A stretch of DNA of 64,000 nucleotides, taken from contig DATBER010000046.1 of the NCBI GenBank assembly GCA_036558905.1, forward strand, positions 1-64,000, given 5' to 3'. Every line of letters begins with the position of its first letter. The first letter of the stretch is position 1. Under the pieces are notes generated by a model, which worked only from the letters and a program-made list of their open reading frames with translations, was not told where the DNA came from and did not search any database. Shown here one piece after another: positions 1-9,305 of this stretch. The translations under genes and the position numbers were made by a program. Origin of the DNA: DASXRA01 sp036558905 (GTDB taxonomy: Bacteria > Actinomycetota > Actinomycetes > Mycobacteriales > Jatrophihabitantaceae).

Positions 1-126
1 GAAGCGCGCAAACGGCGTCCCGGCGGATGTGAGCGCACAACGGCGGGGCCGCGCCGAGAGAGCTCCGTTGCGCGGCGTTAACGTCGCCGACTCGGGGCCG
101 GAACGGCCGGTGCCGACGGTAGAGCG

Positions 127-925
127 GTGCCCGTCGCCACCCACTGCCCGTACTGCGCCCTGCAGTGCGGCATGCGCCTGCGGGTGAACGGCGCCGTGAC
201 GGTCGAGGCCCGCGACTTCCCGACGAACCGCGGCGGTCTGTGCCGCAAGGGCTGGACGTCCACCGACCTGCTCGACTCGCCGGACCGGCTGCGCACCCCG
301 CTGGTCCGCGTGGTCGCGCTCTCGAGCCGGCCGGCTGGGACGAGGCGCTGGACCGGATCGTGGCCGGTGTCCGGGCGGCGCAACGGCACGGCGCCGATCG
401 GGTGGCCGTCTTCGGCGGCGGGGGCTGACCAACGAGAAGGCCTACCTGCTCGGCAAGTTCGCCCGGGTCGCACTGCGTACGCCGAACATCGACTACAACG
501 GCCGGTTCTGCATGTCGTCCGCGGCGGCCGCGGGCAACCGGGCGCTCGGCATCGACCGGGGCCTGCCGTTCCCGCTGCCCGACATCCCCGACGCCGAGGC
601 GATCCTGCTGATCGGCAGCAACGCGGCCGAGACGATGCCCCCGTTCCTGCAGTGGCTGGCCGCGCAACGTTCCCGCGGGGGTCGTCTCATCGTGGTCGAC
701 CCGCGCCGGACGCCGACCGCGCGGCTGGCCACCTTGCACCTGCAGGCCACGCCCGGCACCGACCGACCTGGCGCTGGCCAACGCCCTGCTGCACATCGCG
801 ATCACGACCGGCGGGGTCGACGCGTCCTACATCGCGGAGCGGACGTCCGGCTTCGACGCGGTCCGCGAAGCGGTGGCCGGGTACTGGCCGGAACGGGTCG
901 AGGCGATCACCGGGGTCACCGTCGG
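127..925 (+). pseudogene. Assimilatory nitrate reductase (molybdopterin oxidoreductase) N-terminal fragment, three frameshifts
   Basis: The reading starts with a 4Fe-4S type N-terminus (HCPYCALQCGM, then a GGLCRKGW segment) typical of NasA/NarB/FdhF-like molybdopterin enzymes that reduce nitrate in the cytoplasm. Similarity continues through three frames: the frame changes near 316 (an extra CT in GCGCTCTCGAG), near 425 (one base short in a G run) and near 766 (a duplicated CGAC). Removing these restores one continuous protein of about 265 residues ending near VEAITGV. The usual protein is about 700 residues or more, so most of the molybdopterin domain is absent; similarity stops where inverted hemD sequence begins. 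Either a decayed gene or errors at a low-coverage contig end; the proximity to hemD is normal for nitrate assimilation loci. Confidence 0.7.
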
Positions 926-1503
926 CCCGGGACACGACGCGTCCGGGATGGCGGGCGAGTACGCGCAGCAGCGACATGGCCGTCGCGCCGAGCGGCGTGA
1001 TCTCGCCGTCGACGACCGCGACGTGTCCGCGCACGCCGATCGTGTGGCCGGCCGCCGGCAGCACCACCCCGCACCGGGCCGGCACCTGCGCGGCGATCGC
1101 CCGGACCAGTGCCCCGAGCCGGGGCCGGTCCGGCGCGACGACCGGGACGTCGGCGCGCTGCAACGGCGTGGCGGTCACCGGGCCGACGCAGCAGGCCAGC
1201 ACCCCGTCGCGGAGCGCGTCGAGCGTGCCCGGCTCGTCCCGCGCGGCCTGCAGGAAGCTCGCCGCGGCCGGGGCGCTGGTGAACGCGACCGCGTCGACCT
1301 GCCGGGCCGCGACGGCGCCCACGAACCGGCGCAGCGGGGTGACGTCCTCGGGTGGCACCCAGCGGTAGACGGGCACCTCGATCAGCTCGGCGCCGGCGGC
1401 CTCGAGCGCCTGCACGAGATCTGGCACCGGCTCGCCGTGCAGCTGCACCGCGATGCGCTGCCCGGTCAGGTCGCGGCGCAGCAGGTACTCGAGTACCTCG
1501 CTG
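926..1503 (-). pseudogene. Uroporphyrinogen-III synthase (HemD)-type regulator, middle part, inverted relative to its C-terminus
   Basis: On the minus strand this block reads EVLEYLLRRDLTGQRIAVQLHGE ... VAFTSAPAAASFL ... CVGPVTATPL ... ending in LARHPGRVVSRA. This matches the HemD domain and the start of the winged helix of the HemD-OmpR-type fusion proteins (Rv0260c-like) found beside nitrite/nitrate reductase genes in actinomycetes. The roughly 130 N-terminal residues are missing, and the rest of the winged helix lies on the opposite strand at 1504-1734. The block is therefore inverted with respect to its own C-terminus, by true rearrangement or misassembly. Confidence 0.7.
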
Positions 1504-1734
1504 CCCGCGCAGCTGCTGGCCACCCTGCCCAGCGACGGGCCGGACGAGCACGCCGTCGAGGTCGCGATCGGCCGGCTGCGCACCGCACTCGGCGACGCGC
1601 GGATCGTGCAGACCGTCGTCAAGCGGGGCTACCGGCTGGCCTACGAGCCCGAGCGGGCCGGATCCTGCGGAGTCGACGAGCCGATCGCCGACGCGCCGCC
1701 GGCATACGCCGTCCCGGCGCGGGCGTCGTCCTAG
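1504..1734 (+). pseudogene. C-terminal winged-helix piece of the HemD-type regulator
   Basis: The plus strand reads QLLATLPSDGPDEHAVEVAIGRLRTALGD followed by VQTVVKRGYRLAYEP and a 25-residue tail to the TAG at 1732. This is the second half of an OmpR-type winged-helix DNA-binding domain, with the recognition helix (EHAVEVAIGRLRTALG) and the wing (VVKRGYRL). It joins logically to the VSRA end of the inverted block next to it. Without that block it has no start codon of its own that makes sense, so it is a remnant as the sequence stands. Confidence 0.65.
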
Positions 1735-1744
1735 CATCGGGCGC

Positions 1745-3115
1745 GTGCGCCGCTCGATCCCGCTCGCCGTGCTGGTCTGCGCGATGCTGGCCACGCCCGT
1801 CTACGCGTCCGCCGATCCGACGCCGGCGCCCACGCAGACGCCCACGCCGAACGTCTTGCCGACGCAGACCAATTCCCCGACACTGGGCAGTGTCCCGGCG
1901 ACCGCGGCCGAGGTGACCCGAGCGGCGGACGGGACCCACAGCGTGCCGCCGGCCGCGCCGAAACCGACAGCGAGCGCCAACTCCCCGGACGCGCCGGATC
2001 CGCACCCACCGGCGGGCGGCATCGGTCCGAACGGCGAGCTGGTCGGCGGGCCGCGCCTGCAGAGTCGCGGACTGGTCCTGCCGGCGCACGCCAAGCCTCT
2101 GCCGCCGAACCTGACCGCCACCGCCTGGGTGCTGGCCGACCTCGACACCGGCGACGTGATCGCCGCGCGCGACCCGCACGGGCGCTACCAGCCGGCCAGC
2201 ATCCTCAAGACGCTCACCTCCATTACCCTGCTGCCGCTACTGCCGGGCAAGCGGGTGGTGACGGTGAGCCAGAACGCGGCCAACGCCGAGGGCTCGGCGG
2301 TCGGCATCGTCGCCGGCGGCCGGTACACGGTCGACAACCTGTTCGACGGCCTGCTGCTGATGTCCGGCAACGACACGGCGACGGCGCTGGCCGAAGCGGC
2401 CGGCGGCGTCGAGCACACCGTCGCGCTGATGAACCAGACGGCGCTGCGCCTCGGCGCGTACGACACGTTCGTCGAGACACCGTCCGGGCTGGACGGCTGG
2501 AAGCAGCTGACCAGCGCCTACGACATGGCGATCTTCCTGCGCGAGGCGGTGAACATGCCGCGCTTCGTCGCCTACGACCGCACGCCGACGGCGCTGCTGC
2601 CCGCGCAGAACGTCGGCGGGCGCAGGTACGGCACCGTGTGGCTGGGCAACCAGGGCGGGCCGTTCCTGACCAGCGTGCCCGGCGCGCTGGTGTCCAAGAT
2701 CGGGTTCACCGACGCGGCGCAGCACACCTACCTGTGCGCGGCGTCGCGGGGCGGGCGCCGCCTCGGCGTGATCTTCCTGCGCGCCCAGAAGTACCCGATC
2801 GACCAGTGGCAACAGGCCGCCGAGCTGCTCAACTGGGGCTACGCGTTGCCGAAAGGCACCGCCGTCGGGCACCTCGACCCACCGCCCGCGCCGCCGGTCG
2901 GCACGTCGTCGGCGGCGCCTCCGATCCGTGCAGACGGCAGCCCGGTCGAGGTCGCCGCGAAGAGCGACGACGGCGGCCCGCCTTGGATCGTGATCGGCAT
3001 CGGGATCCTGGTGGCCGGCATCGGGGTGCTGTGGCTGGCCGGCCGCTGGCTCACCCGCGGCCCGCACCGGGGCGGCCCACCTCGAGGCGGCGGGCCCGCG
3101 CCCGGCGGCGCCTAG
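1745..3115 (+). CDS. D-alanyl-D-alanine carboxypeptidase (peptidase S11, DacB1-like)
   Basis: Trims the terminal D-Ala from peptidoglycan stem peptides outside the membrane. The 456-residue protein starts at GTG 1745 with a signal peptide (residues 1-24), then a Pro/Thr-rich linker to about residue 110, then the penicillin-binding catalytic domain: SxxK is S152-I-L-K155, SxN is S207-G-N209, and the KTG position reads K318-I-G. A single membrane segment near the C-terminus (WIVIGIGILVAGIGVLWLAG) anchors it, followed by an Arg/Gly-rich tail. Its 3' end overlaps the convergent yihY-type gene by 65 bases. The Ile in place of Thr in KTG is unusual but that position varies in actinobacterial members. 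Confidence 0.9.
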   Translation: MRRSIPLAVLVCAMLATPVYASADPTPAPTQTPTPNVLPTQTNSPTLGSVPATAAEVTRAADGTHSVPPAAPKPTASANSPDAPDPHPPAGGIGPNGELVGGPRLQSRGLVLPAHAKPLPPNLTATAWVLADLDTGDVIAARDPHGRYQPASILKTLTSITLLPLLPGKRVVTVSQNAANAEGSAVGIVAGGRYTVDNLFDGLLLMSGNDTATALAEAAGGVEHTVALMNQTALRLGAYDTFVETPSGLDGWKQLTSAYDMAIFLREAVNMPRFVAYDRTPTALLPAQNVGGRRYGTVWLGNQGGPFLTSVPGALVSKIGFTDAAQHTYLCAASRGGRRLGVIFLRAQKYPIDQWQQAAELLNWGYALPKGTAVGHLDPPPAPPVGTSSAAPPIRADGSPVEVAAKSDDGGPPWIVIGIGILVAGIGVLWLAGRWLTRGPHRGGPPRGGGPAPGGA

Positions 3116-4151
3116 CGCTCAGCATCGCCACCGCGCCGCCGCCCACCGCCGCGCCGGCCCCGAACAGCGTCCCGGCCAGGCGCAGTGGCGACACCGCACG
3201 GGGCGGCACCTCGACCGTCGGCCCGACCTGCTCGAGCGCCGCCTCGGTCGCGGGCGGCTCGGGTTGCTGGGCGGTGGCCGTCCACGCCGTCGAGTAGAGC
3301 AGGAAGCGCGACACCAGGTCGATCCAGACCAGGACGCCGATGATGCTGCCGAACACCCCGGCGGCCGGGCTGTGCGTCACCCGCGCGATGTAGTACGTCC
3401 CGATCAGCTTGAGGATCTCGAACCCCACGGCGGCGAACAAGGCGCCCTTGAACACGATGCGGGCGGGCAACTCGGCTCGAGGCAGCCGCACGAGCACCCA
3501 GGCGAAGATGAGCACGTCGCCGACGACCGCCAGCACGATGCCGGCGATCTGGGCGATCGTGTGCACGCCGGCAACGCGGTCGGCGCCCATCGCGCGCAGG
3601 ATCTTGTCCGTGAGCGCCGTCCCGGAGACGGTGAGTCCGATCGAGACGAAGATCGCCACGCCGAGGCCGACCAGCACGATCAGGTCGGCCACCTTCGCCA
3701 GGAAGAAATTTCGACGCGGCGGCTCGAGGCCCCACACCGCGTTGACCGCGGCCCGCAGGTTGCCCACCCAGCCCAGTCCCGCGATGAGCAGGCCGGCCAG
3801 GCCGACCAAACCGACGCTGGTGCGGGCCCGAATGGCCGCGTCGACCGAGTCCTTGACGGTCTCGCCGAAACCGCCGGGCAGCCCGGTCGTGATCTTGTCG
3901 AACAGCTGGTTCTGCAGCTCGGTGTTGTGCCGCAGCACGAACCCGAGCACCGAGGCGGCCAGCAACAGCAAGGGAAACAGCGCAAGGAAGCTGAAGTAGG
4001 TGAGCGCGCCGGCGTAGTGGTTGCCGTCGTTGTCGTTGAAGCGGTTCCACGCCAGCACGACGTGCTTTATCCAGAAGTAGCGCTCGGCCAGGGCGTGCCA
4101 CCGCGCCTGGGCCGCGGTTCGGGTCCGGGTGATCCAACCCGGAAGCTTCAC
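3051..4151 (-). CDS. YihY/BrkB family inner membrane protein
   Basis: A 366-residue integral membrane protein of the YihY (BrkB, once misnamed RNase BN) family; molecular role unsettled. Typical sequence is seen: NDNDGNHYAGALTYFSFLALFPLLLL for the first membrane segment, GLPGGFGETVKDSVDAA in the loop, and about six hydrophobic helices up to the LLYSTAWTA segment, followed by a charged tail. GTG 4151 was chosen as start because it overlaps the stop of the upstream RNA ligase gene as GTGA, the pattern used throughout this operon; longer readings run into that gene. Last gene of the corC-like/trpS/ligase/yihY unit, convergent with the carboxypeptidase. Confidence 0.85.
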   Translation of the reverse strand: MKLPGWITRTRTAAQARWHALAERYFWIKHVVLAWNRFNDNDGNHYAGALTYFSFLALFPLLLLAASVLGFVLRHNTELQNQLFDKITTGLPGGFGETVKDSVDAAIRARTSVGLVGLAGLLIAGLGWVGNLRAAVNAVWGLEPPRRNFFLAKVADLIVLVGLGVAIFVSIGLTVSGTALTDKILRAMGADRVAGVHTIAQIAGIVLAVVGDVLIFAWVLVRLPRAELPARIVFKGALFAAVGFEILKLIGTYYIARVTHSPAAGVFGSIIGVLVWIDLVSRFLLYSTAWTATAQQPEPPATEAALEQVGPTVEVPPRAVSPLRLAGTLFGAGAAVGGGAVAMLSARRRRARARRLEVGRPGAGRG

Positions 4152-4672
4152 GTCGCCCCGAGCGCGAAATCCTGGCGGGGTAACCACTTTCCGTCCGGAT
4201 GCCGTTCGAACAGGGTGAACTGGTCGACGGCGAACCGGGCCACGAAGCCGGACAGGCCCTCGTAGGCGAGATCGAGCGCCACGTCCGGCACGTCCTGGGC
4301 GACCGTGACGTGCGGGTGGTACGGGAAGTCGACCTTGCGCCGCAACGGTCCGGTGCGAATCGTCTTTTCCAGCACCTCGCAGTCGGACAGCCCGCGGGCG
4401 ACCTGGATGAACACCACCGGCGACACCGGCCGGAACGTGCCGGTGCCCAGCAGGTGCATGACGAACGGCGGACGCGAGGCGGCCGCGGACGTCAGGTGTT
4501 CCTCGATGACGCCGAGCCGTTCCGGCGCGACCTGGGTCGGGCCCAACAGCGTGACGTGTGGCCAGATGAGGTCGGCCTGCGGATCGCCGACCCGCCGGCG
4601 CCAGCCGGTCAGCACGGTGGCGTGCGGTTCCGGGACGGCGATGGAGACGCCGAGGGTGACCTCATCCGTCAT
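4148..4672 (-). CDS. 2'-5' RNA ligase/cyclic phosphodiesterase family protein
   Basis: A 174-residue 2H phosphoesterase. The two catalytic H-x-T motifs are H39-V-T41 (PHVTLLGPT) and H121-V-T123 (PHVTVAQD), at normal spacing for LigT/CPDase proteins, which hydrolyse or form 2',5' or 2',3'-cyclic phosphate bonds in RNA; the physiological substrate in actinomycetes is not known. The ATG at 4672 overlaps the stop of trpS as ATGA, and its own stop overlaps the yihY-type start as GTGA, so translation is probably coupled along the operon. Confidence 0.85.
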   Translation of the reverse strand: MTDEVTLGVSIAVPEPHATVLTGWRRRVGDPQADLIWPHVTLLGPTQVAPERLGVIEEHLTSAAASRPPFVMHLLGTGTFRPVSPVVFIQVARGLSDCEVLEKTIRTGPLRRKVDFPYHPHVTVAQDVPDVALDLAYEGLSGFVARFAVDQFTLFERHPDGKWLPRQDFALGAT

Positions 4673-5694
4673 GAGGTCTCCGCCCGGCCGACCACAGCGT
4701 CTGCCTCCGCCAGGAAGCCGACGTGGTCGTACGCGGCCCGAACCGTGCCCTCGGCGACCTCCCGGGCCCGTGTGGCGCCCTGGGCCAGGATGCGGTCGAG
4801 CTCGGCCGGGTCGTCGAGCAGCGTCGCAGTGCGCTTGGCGAACGGCTCGGCGAAGGCCACTACGGCGTCGGCCACCGCCGTCTTGAGCGCGCCGTAGCCG
4901 CCGAACTGGTCAGGGTCGGCCGGGTGGCCGGTCACGGCGCCCAGAATGGTCAGCAGGTTGGACACGCCGGGCTTGTTCTCCGGGTCGTAGCGCACCTCGG
5001 TCTCGGTGTCGGTGACCGCGCGCTTGATCTTCTTGGCCAGCACGGACGGCTCGTCGAGCAGGTTCACCGTGCCGGCGTCGCCCAGCGACTTGCTCATCTT
5101 GGCGGTCGGGTCCTGCAGATCGAAGATCTTGGCCGTCTCGGGGGGAATGAACGGCTCGGGAACGGTGAACGTGTCGCCGTAGCGGCCGTTGAAGCGCTGG
5201 GCCAGGTTGCGGGTCAGCTCGACGTGCTGGCGCTGGTCTTCGCCGACCGGGACGGAGTGGGCCTGGTAGAGGAGGATGTCGGCCGCCTGCAGGACCGGGT
5301 AGGTGAACAGCCCGACCGAATTGCGGTCGGCGCCGGAGCGGGCCGACTTGTCCTTGAACTGGGTCATCCGGCTGGCCTCGCCGAAGCCGGTCAGGCACTC
5401 GAGCACCCAGGACAGCTGGGTGTGCTGCGGCACGTGGCTCTGCACGAACAGCACGCAGCGGTCCGGGTCGAGGCCGGCGGCCAGCAGCTGAGCGGCCGAG
5501 ATGCGGGTGCGCTGGCGCAGCTCGTCCGGCGCAGGCGGGTCGAGCGTGATCGCGTGCAGATCGACCACGCAGTAGAAGGCGTCGTGCGTGTCCTGCAGGG
5601 CGACCCATTGCTTGACCGCGCCCAGGTAGTTGCCGAGATGGAACGACGACGCGGTCGGTTGGATCCCGGAGAGCACCCGTTCGCGAGTCGCCAT
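4669..5694 (-). CDS. trpS: Tryptophanyl-tRNA synthetase
   Basis: Charges tRNA-Trp with tryptophan using ATP; cytoplasmic class I synthetase. The 341-residue protein has the HIGH-type signature as FHLGNYLG (HLGN at residues 19-22) and a perfect KMSKS loop at residues 199-203, with the Rossmann-fold DLHAIT segment around residue 45 and VGEDQRQHVELTR near 150. Length is normal for bacterial TrpS. It lies 48 bases downstream of the CNNM/CorC-type gene and overlaps the next gene by ATGA. Confidence 0.97.
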   Translation of the reverse strand: MATRERVLSGIQPTASSFHLGNYLGAVKQWVALQDTHDAFYCVVDLHAITLDPPAPDELRQRTRISAAQLLAAGLDPDRCVLFVQSHVPQHTQLSWVLECLTGFGEASRMTQFKDKSARSGADRNSVGLFTYPVLQAADILLYQAHSVPVGEDQRQHVELTRNLAQRFNGRYGDTFTVPEPFIPPETAKIFDLQDPTAKMSKSLGDAGTVNLLDEPSVLAKKIKRAVTDTETEVRYDPENKPGVSNLLTILGAVTGHPADPDQFGGYGALKTAVADAVVAFAEPFAKRTATLLDDPAELDRILAQGATRAREVAEGTVRAAYDHVGFLAEADAVVGRAETS

Positions 5695-5742
5695 GGCCCC
5701 GATTCTGGCATCCCGGCCCGCTCGATCAAGCCGGGGTCGGCG

Positions 5743-7092
5743 TCAGCGGGCCGGACCTCCGGCCGCACCCGCCGTGGTACCTCCAGCCGTGGTACCGACG
5801 CCCGACTGGCGCAGGCTCTCCGGCGGCGTGACGCGTACCCGGGCGGCTCGGCGGCCGTCGACGGCGCTGACCACGATCGAGTGGCCCTCGTACTCGACGC
5901 CGTCGCCCAGATTCGGCAGGTGGCCCAACGCAGACATGACGTAGCCGGCCGCCGTCTCGTAAGGGCCCTCGGGCAGGTGCAGGCCGGTGAACTCGGCGAA
6001 CTCGTCGAGGTTGAGTCGGCCGTCGACCTCGACCACGCCGCCCACCAGCCGGGCCGGGCCGGACTGGTCCACGTCGTACTCGTCGCGGATGTCGCCGATG
6101 ACCTCCTCGATCAGATCTTCGAGCGTGACGATGCCGTCGGTGCCGCCGTACTCGTCGACCACGATCGCCAGGTGATAGCCCTCGCGGCGCATCTCGGACA
6201 GCGCGGCCAGCACGTTCTTGGACCCGGGCAGGCGTTTCACCTCGCGGGCGACGTCGCCCACCGTCATGCCGCGATGCGCCTTCTCGTCGAGCAGCAGGTC
6301 GCGGATGTGCACGAACCCTTGCACGTCGTCCTGGCCACGTCCCATGACCGGGTAGCGCGAGTGCGGTGACTCGGCCGCGACCTTGCGGGCCCGGCTGACG
6401 GTCAGCGATGCCTCGATGAACGTGACCTCGGTGCGCGGCACCATCACCTCGCTGACCGTGCGCTCACCGGCGGCGAACACGTCGTCGATCAGCCGCCGCT
6501 CGTCCGGCGTCAGCGACTCGTGCGCGGCCACCAGGCCCCGCAACTCCTCCTCGGTGATGGCCTCGCGGCCGACGTTCGGGTCGCCGCCGAGCATCCGTAC
6601 CAGCAGGTCGGTGCACTTGGACAGCAGCCAGATCACCGGCCGGGCGAGCCGGGCGACCCGCTCGAGCGTCGGGCTGACCAGCTTGGCCGTGCCGTCCGAG
6701 CGCTGCAGGGCGATACGTTTCGGCACCAGCTCGCCCACCACCAACGTGACGAACGAGATGATCAGGGTGACGCCGATGAAGCCGAGGGGGCCGGCCAGTC
6801 CGGAGCTCATCCCGTGGCGGACCAGAGCGTCCTTGGCCGAGTCGGACAGCGTCACCGCCCCGAACGCGCTGGATAGCAGCGCGGTGAGCGTGACGCCGAT
6901 CTGGACGGTGGCGAGGAAGCGGTTCGGGTCGCTGATCAGCCGGGCCACCGCCGCGCCCCGGCGGCCGGACTCAGCCAGCGCCTGCACCTGGCCGTCGCGC
7001 AGCGATACCAGCGCGATCTCGGACGCGACGAACAAGGCCTCGACCACGATCAGCGCCAGCACGATGGCGATGTTGAGCAGGATCGAGCCCAT
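5743..7092 (-). CDS. Hemolysin C/CorC family protein (CNNM transmembrane + CBS pair + CorC_HlyC domain)
   Basis: A 449-residue membrane protein of the CNNM/CorC family, associated with divalent cation (Mg/Co) homeostasis. The N-terminal CNNM domain has about four membrane segments (ILLNIAIVLALIVVEALFVASEIAL; VQIGVTLTALLSSAFG; LGFIGVTLIISFVTLVVGEL), followed by two CBS motifs (around residues 205-330, including VMVPRTEV and EYGGTDGIVTLEDLIEEVIGDI) and a C-terminal CorC_HlyC domain (LNLDEFAEFTGLHLPEGPYETAAGYVM). First gene of the operon with trpS, read away from galE; the 150 bases between the two starts hold both promoters. Confidence 0.9.
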   Translation of the reverse strand: MGSILLNIAIVLALIVVEALFVASEIALVSLRDGQVQALAESGRRGAAVARLISDPNRFLATVQIGVTLTALLSSAFGAVTLSDSAKDALVRHGMSSGLAGPLGFIGVTLIISFVTLVVGELVPKRIALQRSDGTAKLVSPTLERVARLARPVIWLLSKCTDLLVRMLGGDPNVGREAITEEELRGLVAAHESLTPDERRLIDDVFAAGERTVSEVMVPRTEVTFIEASLTVSRARKVAAESPHSRYPVMGRGQDDVQGFVHIRDLLLDEKAHRGMTVGDVAREVKRLPGSKNVLAALSEMRREGYHLAIVVDEYGGTDGIVTLEDLIEEVIGDIRDEYDVDQSGPARLVGGVVEVDGRLNLDEFAEFTGLHLPEGPYETAAGYVMSALGHLPNLGDGVEYEGHSIVVSAVDGRRAARVRVTPPESLRQSGVGTTAGGTTAGAAGGPAR

Positions 7093-7242
7093 TGCCTACC
7101 GGCTCTTCGCGGGAGCTCTGCTCACCTCGCGCAGTCTACGGTCAGTCGTGCTGGCTGGCCGCGTGAAAGCCAGCCCGGTGCGTGCCTGACTCGTGACCGG
7201 CCGACGCCGACCGTTTCCGTTCGGATCTGTTTGAATGTGTGG

Positions 7243-8199
7243 ATGCGAGTTCTGGTGACGGGCGGCGCCGGATACATTGGCAGCGTCGTCGTGGCAATGC
7301 TGCTCGACGCGGGCCACGAGGTGACCGCGCTCGACGACCTGTCCACCGGCCACGAGGACGCGGTCGCGCCGGCCGCGTCGTTCGTGAAGGCCTCGATCAC
7401 CGAGGCCGGCGCGGTGCTGGCCGAGCACCCCTACGACGCCGTCGTGCACTTCGCCGCGCGGTCGCTGGTCGGCGAGTCGGTCGAGCACCCGGACCGGTAC
7501 TGGCACAACAACGTCGGCGGCACGCTGGCCCTGCTCGACGCGATGCGCGCGCACGACGTGGGTCGCATCGTGTTCTCGTCGACGGCCGCCACCTACGGCG
7601 AGCCGACGGCGGTGCCGATCGTCGAGGACGCCCCGGCCGCGCCGACCAACCCGTACGGGGCCAGCAAGCTCGCCGTCGACCTGGCTCTCGGCGACTACGC
7701 CCGGGCGTACGGCCTGGCCGCGGTCAGCCTGCGCTACTTCAACGTGGCCGGCGCGCTGCTGGGCGCCGACGCCGCCTACGGCGAGCGGCACACCGTCGAG
7801 ACCCACCTGATCCCCATCGCCTTGCAGGTAGCGGCCGGCGCCCGGCCCGCCCTGGACATCTACGGCACCGACTACCCCACCCCCGACGGCACCTGCATCC
7901 GCGACTACGTGCACGTGGTCGACCTCGGCGAGGCCCACCTGCGGGCCCTCGACGCGGCCGGCCCCGGGCATCGGGTGATCAACCTGGGCAGTGGCAGCGG
8001 CTACTCGGTGCGCCAGGTCGTCGAGGCGGTGCGCCGGGCCACCGGGCAGGAGGTGGCGGTGCACGAGACTGATCGGCGGGCTGGCGACCCGGCCGTGCTG
8101 ATCGCCTCGAACGCCCGCGCGGCGGATGCGCTGGGGTGGACGCCGACCCGTGACCTCGACCAGATGGTGGCCGACGCCTGGGGGTTCGCGACCCGATGA
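7243..8199 (+). CDS. galE: UDP-glucose 4-epimerase
   Basis: Interconverts UDP-galactose and UDP-glucose (Leloir pathway), a cytoplasmic NAD-dependent SDR enzyme. The 318-residue reading from ATG 7243 begins directly with the Rossmann fingerprint GGAGYIG (residues 7-13); upstream in-frame TTG 7231 and GTG 7237 would add only a few residues. The catalytic Y-x3-K pair is Y138 and K142 (NPYGASK), with the Ser/Thr of FSSTAATYGEP before it. Its stop overlaps the galK start as ATGA. Confidence 0.95.
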   Translation: MRVLVTGGAGYIGSVVVAMLLDAGHEVTALDDLSTGHEDAVAPAASFVKASITEAGAVLAEHPYDAVVHFAARSLVGESVEHPDRYWHNNVGGTLALLDAMRAHDVGRIVFSSTAATYGEPTAVPIVEDAPAAPTNPYGASKLAVDLALGDYARAYGLAAVSLRYFNVAGALLGADAAYGERHTVETHLIPIALQVAAGARPALDIYGTDYPTPDGTCIRDYVHVVDLGEAHLRALDAAGPGHRVINLGSGSGYSVRQVVEAVRRATGQEVAVHETDRRAGDPAVLIASNARAADALGWTPTRDLDQMVADAWGFATR

Positions 8200-9290
8200 C
8201 CTCGACGACCAGCTGGCGGGCCCCCGGACGCATCAACCTGATCGGCGAGCACACCGACTACAACGGTGGATACGCTCTGCCCCTAGCCATACAGCAAGGC
8301 TGTACAGCCACGGTGCGTGACTCGGCCGACGACGTCATCCGGGTGTCGTCGGCCCAGCGCGACGACATCGTGGAGCTGCCACTGGGCGAACTGCGTTCGG
8401 GCTCCGTCGAGGGCTGGGCCGCCTACCCGATCGGCGTCTTGTGGACGCTCGCCGAACGCGGCGTCGCGGTGCCGGCGCTCGGCGTCCACCTCGACAGCGA
8501 CGTGCCGGGCGGGGCCGGCCTGTCGTCGTCGGCGGCGCTGATCTGCGCGCTGGCCGCCGCCGTGAACGACCACCTGGCGCTGGGGCTGTCCCGGCCGGAA
8601 CTCGTCGAGATCACGCACCGGACGGAGAACGACTACGTCGGCGCGCCGACCGGCGGTATGGACCAGATGGCCGCTCTGCTCTGCGAGCGCGACCACGTGC
8701 TGCTGTGCGACATGCGGGCCTGGTCGATCGAGCAGGTGCCGTTCGATCTGGCCGCGGCCGGCCTCGAGCTGCTGGTGGTCGACACGCACGCCCGGCACCG
8801 GCACGCCGACGGCGAGTACGCCGACCGCCGGGCCGCCTGCGAGAAGGCAGCCGGCCTGCTCGGCGTCCCGGCCCTGCGCGACGTCACCGACCTGGACGCC
8901 GCCCTGGCCCGGCTGCCCGACGACGTGCTGCGCCGGCGGGTGCGGCACGTGGTCACCGAGAACGCGCGCGTGCTGGAGACGGTGCAGCTGCTGCGTGAGG
9001 GCCGGCTGCGCGACATCGGCCCGCTGCTGACCGCCTCGCACGCGTCGATGCGCGACGACTACGAGATCAGCGCCCCCGAGGTCGACACCGCCGTCGAGGC
9101 CCTGCTCGGCGCCGGCGCCCTGGGCGCGCGGATGACCGGCGGTGGCTTCGGCGGCTGCGTGATCGCGCTGGTGCCGCCCGGTGGCGTCACCCGGGCCGGC
9201 AACGCCGTGCAGCGGGCGTACCGGCACGGCGGCTTCGCCCCGGCCTCGGCGTTCACCGCCCGCCCCTCGGCCGGCGCCCACCCCGCCTGA
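8196..9290 (+). CDS. galK: Galactokinase
   Basis: Phosphorylates galactose to galactose-1-phosphate. The 364-residue GHMP kinase has the galactokinase signature GRINLIGEHTDYN (residues 11-23), the ATP-binding glycine/serine loop PGGAGLSSSAAL (from residue 104) and the C-terminal GHMP motif MTGGGFGGCVIAL. Starts within the galE stop (ATGA), so the two are one transcript. galT, the third Leloir gene, is not in the window. The 48-bp palindromic repeat starts 16 bases after the stop. Confidence 0.95.
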   Translation: MTSTTSWRAPGRINLIGEHTDYNGGYALPLAIQQGCTATVRDSADDVIRVSSAQRDDIVELPLGELRSGSVEGWAAYPIGVLWTLAERGVAVPALGVHLDSDVPGGAGLSSSAALICALAAAVNDHLALGLSRPELVEITHRTENDYVGAPTGGMDQMAALLCERDHVLLCDMRAWSIEQVPFDLAAAGLELLVVDTHARHRHADGEYADRRAACEKAAGLLGVPALRDVTDLDAALARLPDDVLRRRVRHVVTENARVLETVQLLREGRLRDIGPLLTASHASMRDDYEISAPEVDTAVEALLGAGALGARMTGGGFGGCVIALVPPGGVTRAGNAVQRAYRHGGFAPASAFTARPSAGAHPA

Positions 9291-9305
9291 CCCGCTGACC
9301 CTCCC

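Noticed and set aside
127..1368. A single 413-residue protein from 127
   Set aside because: Only its first 60 residues match nitrate reductase; the remainder is out of frame with similarity that continues in the other frames, or antisense to hemD.
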